Assembly (NCBI GenBank): GCA_002314195.1
Contig: DCCQ01000112.1
Coordinates: 1 to 8,997, forward strand
Reading direction: 5' to 3'
DNA: 8,997 nt
DNA from: Bacteroidales bacterium UBA1077
GTDB lineage: Bacteria; Bacteroidota; Bacteroidia; Bacteroidales; UBA932
Below are positions 1-6,022 of this stretch, one piece after another. Both the position numbers and the translations under genes were made by a program. The notes beneath the pieces are model-generated. The model worked only from the letters and a program-made list of their open reading frames with translations, did no database searches and was not told the origin of the DNA. Within the stretch, counting starts at the first letter, position 1. Each line of letters starts with the position of its first letter.

Positions 1-709
1 AAGCCAACGGAGAGCGCCCGGGGGGCTGGGGCGAGATGCTCAGCGACATACACGAGAGGGGGGGGTCGGACGCATAGGCTTGATATGCGCGGACGGCCTG
101 GCTGGCCTTGATGTACCAGCTGTTGACGCAGGTGCCGACCCTGCATTCCTGATTGGCTATCACCACGATGGTGGCATCTTTTATGCGTTCTTCGGCATCG
201 CTCTTGAATGCTTTCAAGGCATATTCCCTCACCAAACCGTCATCGCCTTCGATGCTTGTGGAGTTGGAAGTGAATGTGGTCGAGAATTTGGTGATGTGGC
301 CGGTGTTGACCGCTCCGTTGGAGCCTGTGTTTATGGCAAGTATACGCTCCGGGGACGGAGTTTTTACATAGAAGACATTGAATCCGTCTTTAAGAGTGGT
401 GAACGGCTCGATGCTGAGGAACTCCTCGTATGCCTGCTTCATGATCGACTCGTATGTGCCGTTGTCGAAGTCTTCCTTGATGAAGCCGTCTCCCATCAGC
501 ACAAGGTCGAGCCTGCCTTTACCCTCCTGGAGGGTGACAACTTCACCGTCCCAATCATATTTATTCGTATCCACACCGATCTGGATTGTCAGGTCATAGA
601 CCTTTCCAGCCTGTATGCTCCGTTTTTTTTCAAGGTGAATCTCCCTACCAAATACTTCATTGGCGGTGCCGGTGGCAGGAGTGCTCGATTGGGTGCCTGA
701 ATAAGACAT
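1..709 (-). CDS. Peptidase M64 (IgA-protease-like) fragment, cut by the window edge and 5'-truncated
   Basis: Reading from ATG at 709 down to base 1 gives 236 open codons with no stop. Residues 68-118 (LVLMGDGFIKEDF, then EPFTTLKDGFNVFYVKTPSP) match the N-terminal part of the M64 metallopeptidase catalytic domain. Residues 153-200 (IEGDDGLVREYALKAF, then DATIVVIANQECRVGTC) fit the following segment. The zinc site HExxH would come next but is not readable; the last ~25 codons (after an 8-G run at 58-65) no longer look like M64. The N-terminus is odd. There is no signal peptide, and an in-frame TAG at 734-736 sits eight codons before the ATG. Residues 16-60 look like the tail of a preceding beta-rich domain. 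Secreted Bacteroidales M64 proteins normally begin with a signal peptide, so I infer a lost 5' end. The family call is fairly secure; whether it makes a product is doubtful. Confidence 0.72.
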   Translation of the reverse strand, partial: MSYSGTQSSTPATGTANEVFGREIHLEKKRSIQAGKVYDLTIQIGVDTNKYDWDGEVVTLQEGKGRLDLVLMGDGFIKEDFDNGTYESIMKQAYEEFLSIEPFTTLKDGFNVFYVKTPSPERILAINTGSNGAVNTGHITKFSTTFTSNSTSIEGDDGLVREYALKAFKSDAEERIKDATIVVIANQECRVGTCVNSWYIKASQAVRAYQAYASDPPLSCMSLSISPQPPGRSPLA

Positions 710-810
710 GGCCGGAACGATCGCGTAGCGATACTATAATGATTTTGCTTGAATATTCTAAATGCCTGGCATAGTCGTAGGTTGCTAGCATTAGCCATCA
801 ATTTTCACTG

Positions 811-841
811 CAAATTTACCCCTCCCCTATGAAAATAACAA
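811..841 (-). promoter_or_regulatory. Possible Bacteroidetes promoter upstream of the M64 fragment
   Basis: On the minus strand, positions 818-811 read TAAATTTG, a match to the Bacteroidetes -7 consensus TAnnTTTG. A weak -33-like TTGT lies 19 bases upstream (841-838). The box is about 100 bases before the M64 ATG, a longer leader than at the other genes here. Confidence 0.3.
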
Positions 842-1161
842 TAGTTTGCAATTTCTTTACTGTCATCTGGGCAACGTTATCAAATAGTTGCGTCTCATAG
901 TGCCTGAAAGTGGGTCTTCAACCAGAACGTGTTTCACAAATTGCAAACGACTGTACAACTGGTATCCAGGAATGTTTCAGAGGCGCGATGTCTATGAATA
1001 TTATCGATAGGAAATAAGTCATGGGTATACATTGTGTTTCTTGTGTATGGATCTAGTAGAACTCCTTGAAACTGAAGGGAAAGAGTTGCCGAAGAATTGG
1101 GAATGGCGTCTGCGGAATTCAGGATTAGTACAATAATGTTATCAGACTATGATTTTTTTAG

Positions 1162-1169
1162 TAATTTTG
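1162..1169 (+). promoter_or_regulatory. Bacteroidetes -7 promoter box for the DUF4886 lipoprotein
   Basis: TAATTTTG matches TAnnTTTG and lies 45 bases before the ATG at 1215. The -33 region is weak (GTTAT around 1138-1142). The in-frame ATG at 1149 lies upstream of this box, so it would not be transcribed from it; this favours 1215 as the start. Confidence 0.5.
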
Positions 1170-1214
1170 TGTTTGTTATGCTTGAACAAAAGCCAGTTAA
1201 ATTCTGAAGATATT

Positions 1215-2903
1215 ATGAGATTACGTTCCATTATTGCCGCATTCGCGGCGATTACCATGTTTTGCTCTTCATGCTCTCCTGCCGACAAGGTCGAGGAAGC
1301 AGAGAAACCTGATGAACCGGAGCAGACAGATCCAGTGGATCCGGGCAAAGATCCCGGGACTGACCCGACACCTAATCCGGGGCTTCCTGAGGTCATTAAG
1401 ATTCTGGCGATCGGGAACAGTTTTTCGGCCGATGCGGTTGAGCAGGAATTGTACGGCTTGTTCGCAGCCGAGGGGCAGAAAGCCATAATCGGAGACCTAT
1501 ACATCGGAGGATGTCCGCTTGAGAAGCATGCGGCGAATGCCGTTTCAGATGCCGCAGCATATAGTTATAGGAAGATAGTTGACGGAGTGAAGGTCACGAC
1601 AGACAATGTGAGGATGTCGGAGGCTTTGTCGGACGAGGACTGGACCTTCATTAGCATTCAGGAAGGAGCCGGGTACCATGGATTCTACAACACAACGTAC
1701 AACGGGGTCTCGCATTCGATGGAACCGGATCTGACGACGCTAATAGAAGTTGTTCGCAGGGCCTGCAAGAATGCAAGGCTGGTTTATCATGCTCCGTGGG
1801 CTGCAAAGAAGGGTTACACCGGCAAGAAATTCAGTTACTACGGTTTCGATCAGGATGTGATGTACAAGATGATCTGTCAGGCGACGCAGGATGTTCTCAA
1901 GGCTCATCCGGAGTTCAGCCTGTTCATGAATAGCATGGATGCCGTGCAGAACGCAAGAACTTCATACATTGGAGACAACATGACGCGTGACGGCTGGCAC
2001 ATGAACTATTCTACCGGAAGATACACTGTAGGGTGTCTGTGGTACGAGAAGATTATGGGCAAGAGCGTTGTCGGCAACAAGTATCATCCTGAGAGTCTTT
2101 CTGACTACAAGGCTAAGGTCTGCCAGACTGCTGCTCACTACGCCTGCGAGAAGCCATTTGCGGTGACGGATATGTCTGAGTTCAAGAAGCCGGACGATGA
2201 AAACGGAGATGAAAGAAAGGAAAAGATTCTGGCGAAATGGTATTTCTCTCCGGACAGGGCAAAGTCCGACGGCTGCATAAGGACCTGGACAGGGCAGGAT
2301 CAGATAGGTGTCTACAGGTATAGCAACGAAGCCGGGGAACGCGGGTTCTACAATGCGAACGAAGAAGGCAAAGGTAAGCTCAGCTATGTTCAGATTGACA
2401 AGACCTCATGGCCTGGGGATAATGCCGGTCTCAGCACATTGGATGCCTCGAATGGTGGGCAGCCTGTAATGTGCGGTCCTATGCCCGGCGATTTCTGGCA
2501 GTTCGAGACGACCGGAGGCCATGAATTCCCGGAGGGGACTCAGCTGCATATCATCTACACCTACAATCCTGGCAGGTATGGAGCGAAATATTGGATGATT
2601 GAATATAAGGACGGTGATGAGTTCAAGCCTGTGCCGGCATTCGAGCGTAAGACAGAGACGCTGGAACTGAGTTCGGAGACCATCACTTACAATATGGCGT
2701 TCACGACGAGCCAGAGAATAGTGGAGTTTACTGTGACCTTGGAGAATCACACTAAGGAGTTCATTGTAAGGCAGAGATGTTGTTCCGAGTACCAGGTTAA
2801 CGACAAATGGTTCGATAAGCCTAACGTCAAGTGTGTATCGCGTATTGCCGGTGACCCGAATAATGTCGAGAAGCCACTTCCGGTCATGTCGCAGGTCCTT
2901 TGA
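1215..2903 (+). CDS. DUF4886-domain lipoprotein (SGNH-hydrolase-like) with an extra C-terminal domain
   Basis: The protein is 562 aa from ATG 1215. This start gives a lipoprotein signal peptide (MRLRSIIAAF..., lipobox FCSSC, acylated Cys20), whereas the upstream in-frame ATG at 1149 would bury it. Residues 22-58 are a P/D/E-rich spacer, usual for surface-anchored Bacteroidetes lipoproteins. The DUF4886 domain follows: ILAIGNSFS puts the likely nucleophile at Ser69, and DGWH at 259-262 supplies the Asp/His pair typical of SGNH-fold esterases. From about residue 335 (KILAKWYFS...) to 470 (KYWMIEYKDG) there is an aromatic-rich region, then a short beta-rich tail; I cannot assign a family, but a jelly-roll or binding module is plausible. 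I infer an outer-membrane-anchored esterase or deacetylase acting on glycans; the substrate is unknown. It looks monocistronic. Confidence 0.88.
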   Translation: MRLRSIIAAFAAITMFCSSCSPADKVEEAEKPDEPEQTDPVDPGKDPGTDPTPNPGLPEVIKILAIGNSFSADAVEQELYGLFAAEGQKAIIGDLYIGGCPLEKHAANAVSDAAAYSYRKIVDGVKVTTDNVRMSEALSDEDWTFISIQEGAGYHGFYNTTYNGVSHSMEPDLTTLIEVVRRACKNARLVYHAPWAAKKGYTGKKFSYYGFDQDVMYKMICQATQDVLKAHPEFSLFMNSMDAVQNARTSYIGDNMTRDGWHMNYSTGRYTVGCLWYEKIMGKSVVGNKYHPESLSDYKAKVCQTAAHYACEKPFAVTDMSEFKKPDDENGDERKEKILAKWYFSPDRAKSDGCIRTWTGQDQIGVYRYSNEAGERGFYNANEEGKGKLSYVQIDKTSWPGDNAGLSTLDASNGGQPVMCGPMPGDFWQFETTGGHEFPEGTQLHIIYTYNPGRYGAKYWMIEYKDGDEFKPVPAFERKTETLELSSETITYNMAFTTSQRIVEFTVTLENHTKEFIVRQRCCSEYQVNDKWFDKPNVKCVSRIAGDPNNVEKPLPVMSQVL

Positions 2904-3132
2904 GAAGATCTAATGCTGAGGGCTTGCGTGTGGCCCTGCCAATGCCGCTTGTGGATCCGTGCGGGTGACCGACTGGAATTCCGGCGGAAGCTTACCCTGA
3001 TGTTGTAATCGGTAACTATTTGTCTAATCGGAATGGACGAAGACGCCATACTTGTGTGTCGGCGTATTCATGAAATAGCAGCGAGGCGGTTGTCCCGGTC
3101 TCGCTGAAAGGAAAGTTCCTTGAAACATTACT
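2904..3132. other. Intergenic region downstream of the lipoprotein, with hairpins
   Basis: AGGGC (2919-2923) pairs with GCCCT (2933-2937) across a 9-base loop, 16 bases after the lipoprotein stop. It may help 3' end formation, but no T-tract follows. CAGCGAG (3079-3085) pairs with CTCGCTG (3100-3106) across 14 bases. No gene with recognisable homology is seen. Confidence 0.4.
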
Positions 3133-3192
3133 CTATGCCTCTGTGTCCATCATCTGGGCGACCACGCCCTCGCATAAATTGATCTTTTCCAT
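3133..3192 (-). pseudogene. Short ORF behind a well-formed promoter; probable remnant of a truncated gene
   Basis: ATG at 3192-3190 opens a 19-codon frame (MEKINLCEGVVAQMMDTEA) ending in TAG at 3135-3133. It sits 21 bases downstream of a TAACTTTG box, the same spacing seen at the WYL gene. After the TAG the same frame stays open for about 36 more codons, to about 3025, and another frame is also open, so a stop or frameshift may have broken a longer gene. I do not recognise the product. It could also be a leader peptide. Confidence 0.3.
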
Positions 3193-3213
3193 ACTCGTTT
3201 TGTTTTGTTGATG

Positions 3214-3253
3214 CAAAGTTACTCTGGTGCGCAGCAAAAATGTGGCAGTGGGG
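3214..3253 (-). promoter_or_regulatory. Promoter module (copy A) with conserved upstream box
   Basis: On the minus strand, CCCCACTGCCACAT (3253-3240) is followed after 18 bases by TAACTTTG (3221-3214), a TAnnTTTG -7 box, and 21 bases later by the ATG at 3192. The same 14-mer and both spacings recur upstream of the WYL gene (copy B, 5096-5135). The 14-mer covers the -33 region, so it may be a -33 variant or a regulator site. Confidence 0.55.
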
Positions 3254-3265
3254 GATAATTCGCTA

Positions 3266-3330
3266 TCAATGAATATCCTAACGTATTCCTTTAGGTCGGT
3301 TTACCCTAAAGAGAACCCTTTATATGATTG
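3266..3330 (+). repeat. Hairpin-like intergenic repeat, copy 1
   Basis: It starts with TCAATGAATAT (3266-3276). After 11 bases comes CCTTTAGGT (3288-3296), then CCTAAAGAGA (3305-3314). CTTTAGG (3289-3295) and CCTAAAG (3305-3311) are a perfect 7-bp inverted repeat with a 9-base loop. The far end, ATATGATTG at 3322-3330, is a degraded inverse of the opening motif. Blocks and spacing match copies 2 and 3. Confidence 0.6.
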
Positions 3331-3388
3331 TTAATCAATGTATTGCCGCGCACCGACTTATACAGAGCGAGTGGGCGGCAAATGCTTG

Positions 3389-3464
3389 TCAATGAATATG
3401 TTAGCGCATCACCTTTGGTTGAATCATCCTAAAGACAAAAGGCTTAAAGGTTGATATTCATTGA
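3389..3464 (+). repeat. Hairpin-like intergenic repeat, copy 2, with 11-bp terminal inverted repeats
   Basis: TCAATGAATAT (3389-3399) and ATATTCATTGA (3454-3464) are a perfect 11-bp inverted repeat around 54 bases. Inside are GCGCATC (3404-3410), CCTTTGGTT (3412-3420) and CCTAAAGACA (3428-3437), in the same order and nearly the same spacing as copies 1 and 3. No obvious target-site duplication flanks it. Confidence 0.65.
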
Positions 3465-3535
3465 GTTGTACTTTACCATCCTCCGCAGGGTGGCATGGTG
3501 TGACAAGACACGGCCTTGGTGTCGTGCAGAGGACG

Positions 3536-4030
3536 TTACAGAATCTTCATCGCGATAGCCGCACAGGCCTCGGCATCGGCCAGTGCATGGTGGTGGTTAA
3601 GAAGGTCGTACCCGCAGGCGGCGGCGACGGTCTGGAGCTGATGGTTGGGGAGACTGCATCCGAAATGTCTCCGTGAGGCAGCAAGGGTGTCAAAAAACTC
3701 ATAGTCAGGGTAATCCATCTGGTAGACCTTGAAGACACTCTTCAGGCAACCCTCGTCGAACCGGCTGTTGTGGGCCACAAGGGGCAACCCCTCGATTATC
3801 GGTTCAACCTTTTCCCAGACGTGGGGGAACACAGGCGCGTCGTCCGTGTCCTTTGGTCCAAGGCCGTGAACCTGCTGACAAAACCATTTGTAATATTCAG
3901 GTTCGGGGTGGATCAGACTGTAGAAACTGTCCACAATCTCACCTCCACGGACGACAACGACACCAACGGAGCAGACGCTGCTCGGGCACTCGTTGGCCGT
4001 CTCAAAATCTATAGCTGCAAAATCTGTCAT
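3536..4030 (-). CDS. DEDDh-family 3'-5' exonuclease (DnaQ/PolIII epsilon-like)
   Basis: The protein is 164 aa starting at ATG 4030; a TTG three bases upstream is less likely. All catalytic motifs of the DEDDh family are present: Exo I IDFET (Asp8, Glu10), Exo II AHNSRFDEGCL (Asp92), and Exo III HHALADAEA (His147, Asp152). It is a bare exonuclease domain, shorter than E. coli DnaQ, with no BRCT or helicase partner domain. The expected reaction is Mg2+-dependent removal of nucleotides from DNA (or RNA) 3' ends in the cytoplasm. It lies 144 bp downstream of the WYL regulator gene on the same strand. I see no TAnnTTTG box of its own, so co-transcription is likely, although palindromic repeats sit in the gap. 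Small DnaQ-like proteins serve repair, proofreading or defence; the sequence does not say which. Confidence 0.9.
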   Translation of the reverse strand: MTDFAAIDFETANECPSSVCSVGVVVVRGGEIVDSFYSLIHPEPEYYKWFCQQVHGLGPKDTDDAPVFPHVWEKVEPIIEGLPLVAHNSRFDEGCLKSVFKVYQMDYPDYEFFDTLAASRRHFGCSLPNHQLQTVAAACGYDLLNHHHALADAEACAAIAMKIL

Positions 4031-4086
4031 CAATATTCAATTTCCTTTATTGTAAGGTTCCTGAGTTTGTCTAATGGGTTGGAGCG

Positions 4087-4131
4087 CTTCGACAGGCTCA
4101 GCGATCTGTCGTGTAACAGGCTCAGCAACAG
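4087..4131. repeat. REP-like palindromic repeat between the WYL and exonuclease genes
   Basis: CTTCGACAGGCTCAGCGATC (4087-4106) and a partial second copy AACAGGCTCAGCAACAG (4115-4131) belong to the same family, inverted, as the GGTCACTGAGCC repeats at 7.6 kb. CGACAG (4090-4095) and CTGTCG (4106-4111) form a 6-bp stem with a 10-base loop. No T-tract follows on either strand, so termination is uncertain. Confidence 0.6.
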
Positions 4132-4174
4132 TACATATTCGTAATTTCTCTTTGTCGATGAAGGGAACACGCAT

Positions 4175-5074
4175 TCATCTGGCAATGGAAATCCCATAAC
4201 GCGAGGCCATTCCGACGACATCGTCAGAAATCCTTTCCCGTAATTCGGCCGGCTCCAGCACCTCCACGTCCGCTCCATGCGAGAGGATCTCCTGTACGAA
4301 ATCGAAGGTCGGGGCTATGTGGTAACTGAAGACCGAAAATCCGTCTTCCTGCACAATCTCCTTCTGTGACCCGTGCAACGGCAGCGTCCTGAAGTACTTT
4401 ACCTGATCCGGCACGACGCGTATCCTGACATCCACCGGAGCCTCCCCGATGATGACGCCGAAGTAGTTACGGAAATATTCTTCCGCATCGAAGTCCTTAG
4501 GAAGCTTGAACCTTTCCTCCAGTTCCTCCATGTCCACAAAGCGGTCCAATGAATATATTCGTAAACCAAGTTCACTGTTCCCTAGCATATACCACCTCTG
4601 TTTGAAGTACTTGACGCAGTATGGGCTGACATTGAAGCAATGCGGTTCAGGATGTCGGAAGCTCTGGTAGCAGAGGCTGATCACCTTGGAGTCACGCATG
4701 GCGCTGATGACCTCGGTAAGGAACTTCTCGCTTGATGGAATCTTCTCCACAAGGATCCGGTCCTTCATGTCCGAGTTCTCCTGAAGCACGTTGTTCATGC
4801 ACAGCGCGTGAAGCATCCAGTCACCAGTGTCGTCGTTCCCGACGTCTGAGTGCCCGATGTAGAACCCGAGACTTCTGTTGTTCAGAATCTCGATCCCGAA
4901 CATCCTTGCGATGGCGTCCTTATGGTTGAAGAACGTCCTTTCCGACAACGGGTCGCCGGTTTCGTTCAGCGGGCTGCGTCTCCAAGCGTCACTGATGTCC
5001 CTGAACGAGATCGGTCCCCTCCGGTTGATCAGATCGACCAACCAGATGTATCTTTTGAAAAAATTCTTTGCCAT
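4175..5074 (-). CDS. WYL-domain transcriptional regulator (HTH-WYL-WCX)
   Basis: The protein is 299 aa from ATG 5074. Residues 1-65 form a helical N-terminal region fitting a winged HTH (IWLVDLINRRGPISFRDI, then LSERTFFNHKDAIARMFGI). The WYL domain spans about 120-185, with the hallmark RWYMLGN (160-166) and IYSLDRF (173-179). A C-terminal WCX-type domain follows (about 215-299, with VRIRV and YFRTLPLHGSQKEI). WYL regulators sense nucleic-acid or nucleotide ligands and control DNA-damage or phage-defence genes in several bacteria; the ligand here is unknown. The gene has its own promoter (TATCTTTG at 5103-5096, 21-base leader). It is divergent from the vWA gene and is followed by the exonuclease. 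It probably regulates itself and neighbours; the 14-mer at 5122-5135 is a candidate operator. Confidence 0.9.
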   Translation of the reverse strand: MAKNFFKRYIWLVDLINRRGPISFRDISDAWRRSPLNETGDPLSERTFFNHKDAIARMFGIEILNNRSLGFYIGHSDVGNDDTGDWMLHALCMNNVLQENSDMKDRILVEKIPSSEKFLTEVISAMRDSKVISLCYQSFRHPEPHCFNVSPYCVKYFKQRWYMLGNSELGLRIYSLDRFVDMEELEERFKLPKDFDAEEYFRNYFGVIIGEAPVDVRIRVVPDQVKYFRTLPLHGSQKEIVQEDGFSVFSYHIAPTFDFVQEILSHGADVEVLEPAELRERISDDVVGMASRYGISIAR

Positions 5075-5077
5075 AGC

Positions 5078-5217
5078 TTAATGAATATCTTGACACAAAG
5101 ATAGCCATTTTTACTGTAAAGATGTGGCAGTGGGGAGCTTCGCTGTGATATTCAGCCATTTGGCTGTTTGTCTATGGAGCAAACCACCTAAAGGCGATGC
5201 GCCAATATATTCATTAA
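5078..5217 (-). repeat. Hairpin-like intergenic repeat, copy 3, bounded by 11-bp inverted repeats
   Basis: TTAATGAATAT (5078-5088) and ATATTCATTAA (5207-5217) are a perfect 11-bp inverted repeat around 118 bases. Read on the minus strand from 5215, the blocks are AATGAATAT, GCGCATC (5202-5196), CCTTTAGGT (5194-5186) and CCATAGACA (5177-5169), the same order and spacing as copies 1 and 2. The enclosed DNA also holds the WYL promoter and a CAGCC-ATTT-GGCTG hairpin (5153-5166). Confidence 0.6.
5096..5135 (-). promoter_or_regulatory. WYL-gene promoter (copy B of the shared module)
   Basis: On the minus strand, CCCCACTGCCACAT (5135-5122), then 18 bases, then TATCTTTG (5103-5096), then 21 bases to the ATG at 5074. 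The layout matches copy A at 3214-3253 exactly. An AATGAATAT motif (5080-5088) lies inside the short leader. Confidence 0.65.
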
Positions 5218-5233
5218 TAATGGATTTCTCTTC

Positions 5234-5332
5234 ATGGCTGGATTCTGCAAGCCTTGCAAACGTTGCGATGATGCGAGGAAACTGGATTACATTTGCGTCA
5301 GAAACATTGTAGAACACAATTCACCTAATTAA
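5234..5332 (+). CDS. Possible small cysteine-rich ORF upstream of the vWA gene
   Basis: ATG 5234 opens 32 codons ending in TAA at 5330-5332, 12 bases before the vWA start. The peptide holds CKPCKRCDD (Cys5, Cys8, Cys11) plus Cys21, a spacing that could bind a metal. No homology is recognised, there is no clear ribosome binding site, and a possible promoter box lies inside it. It may be chance or part of the repeat region. Confidence 0.18.
   Translation: MAGFCKPCKRCDDARKLDYICVRNIVEHNSPN
5288..5295 (+). promoter_or_regulatory. Possible -7 box for the vWA gene
   Basis: TACATTTG matches TAnnTTTG, with TTGC (5263-5266) 21 bases upstream as a weak -33. The leader to ATG 5345 would be about 40 bases and contains an ATATTCATT motif (5335-5343) directly before the start codon. 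Confidence 0.4.
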
Positions 5333-5344
5333 ATATATTCATTT

Positions 5345-6013
5345 ATGGAAGAGAACAAGACAATGAAGATTTACAATCTCATCATTCTGGATGAGAGCGG
5401 TTCGATGAGTTCGATCTACAATCATGCGCTCAGCGGGATCAACGAGACAATCAACGGCATCAGGCAGAGTCAGGAGAAATACCCTGAACAGGAGCATTTT
5501 GTGTCGATAGTAACATTCGAGGGGAACGGGATGGATGGGGTCAAGACCCGCCGCGACGGCATCCCTGTCGGAGATGTCAAGGATCTCACGAAGAAAGATT
5601 ATCAGCCAGGAGGATGCACTCCGCTCTACGATGCGATGGGAAAGGCCATCTCCGAACTTGACTGCAAAGTGGAATCCGGCGACGGCGTACTCGTGACCAT
5701 CATCACGGACGGCATGGAGAATTCCTCCCGAGAATATTCCGGCAGAGCGGTCAAGGATCTGGTCGCGATGCAAAGAAAGAAGGGTTGGACGTTTGCCTAC
5801 ATAGGAGCCAATCAGGATGCGGTAGAGGTGGCAAGGGATCTGAATATCCAGAATGCCATGAACTACGATGCCACGCCGGAGGGGATGGTCTGCATGTCCA
5901 TGAAGTTCAGCAGGGCTCAGGCCGGCTTCGCCAAGAGGATACACCTCTGCGAGTCCGTCATGGCTGATGTTCATGATTTCTTCTCGGAAGAATCAGGCGA
6001 AGAGACCGTTTAG
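5345..6013 (+). CDS. Small cytoplasmic vWA-domain protein with complete MIDAS
   Basis: The protein is 222 aa and is almost entirely one von Willebrand factor A domain. The metal-ion-dependent adhesion site is intact: DESGS (Asp16, Ser18, Ser20), Thr92 in GGCTPLYDAMG and Asp122 in ITDGMENSS. There is no signal peptide or membrane segment, so it acts in the cytoplasm, probably as a metal-dependent protein-binding module. Two in-frame starts are possible: 5345 (MEENKTM) and 5363 (MKIYNLIILDESG). The second fits the domain edge and has a GGAAGAG 12 bases upstream, so the first six residues are uncertain. Bacterial vWA proteins often pair with an AAA (MoxR) ATPase or Ter proteins; none is encoded nearby. 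It is divergent from the WYL gene and convergent with the gene at 6023. The partner is unknown. Confidence 0.88.
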   Translation: MEENKTMKIYNLIILDESGSMSSIYNHALSGINETINGIRQSQEKYPEQEHFVSIVTFEGNGMDGVKTRRDGIPVGDVKDLTKKDYQPGGCTPLYDAMGKAISELDCKVESGDGVLVTIITDGMENSSREYSGRAVKDLVAMQRKKGWTFAYIGANQDAVEVARDLNIQNAMNYDATPEGMVCMSMKFSRAQAGFAKRIHLCESVMADVHDFFSEESGEETV

Positions 6014-6022
6014 TCCCGATCA

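Larger units (their letters stand above)
710..1214. other. Intergenic region between divergent genes; no convincing gene
   Basis: No long ORF with recognisable homology was seen on either strand. It contains the two putative promoters listed separately and a small plus-strand ORF of 29 codons at 1047-1136 (starts MDLVELLETEGKELPKNWEW). I do not recognise that ORF; it could be a gene remnant or chance. GAATATTC at 751-758 is a perfect 8-bp palindrome. Confidence 0.5.

Noticed and set aside
80..700. 206-codon plus-strand ORF opposite the M64 fragment
   Set aside because: The minus-strand frame carries clear M64 motifs; this is its antisense shadow.
1149..1214. Upstream ATG at 1149 as start of the DUF4886 protein
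   Set aside because: It lies before the -7 box and would bury the lipoprotein signal peptide that begins at 1215.
3266..3464. CRISPR array
   Set aside because: Only two diverged copies here, with inverted rather than direct repeat structure, no regular spacers and no cas genes.
3507..3523. Terminator after the exonuclease gene (GACAC/GTGTC hairpin)
   Set aside because: Five-base stem and no T-tract on the minus strand; too weak to call.
5111..5317. 68-codon minus-strand ORF and the 62-codon plus-strand ORF in the WYL-vWA gap
   Set aside because: They overlap each other, the repeat element and promoters; no homology or ribosome binding site was seen.
5339..5974. 211-codon minus-strand ORF
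   Set aside because: Antisense to the vWA gene, which has a full MIDAS motif.
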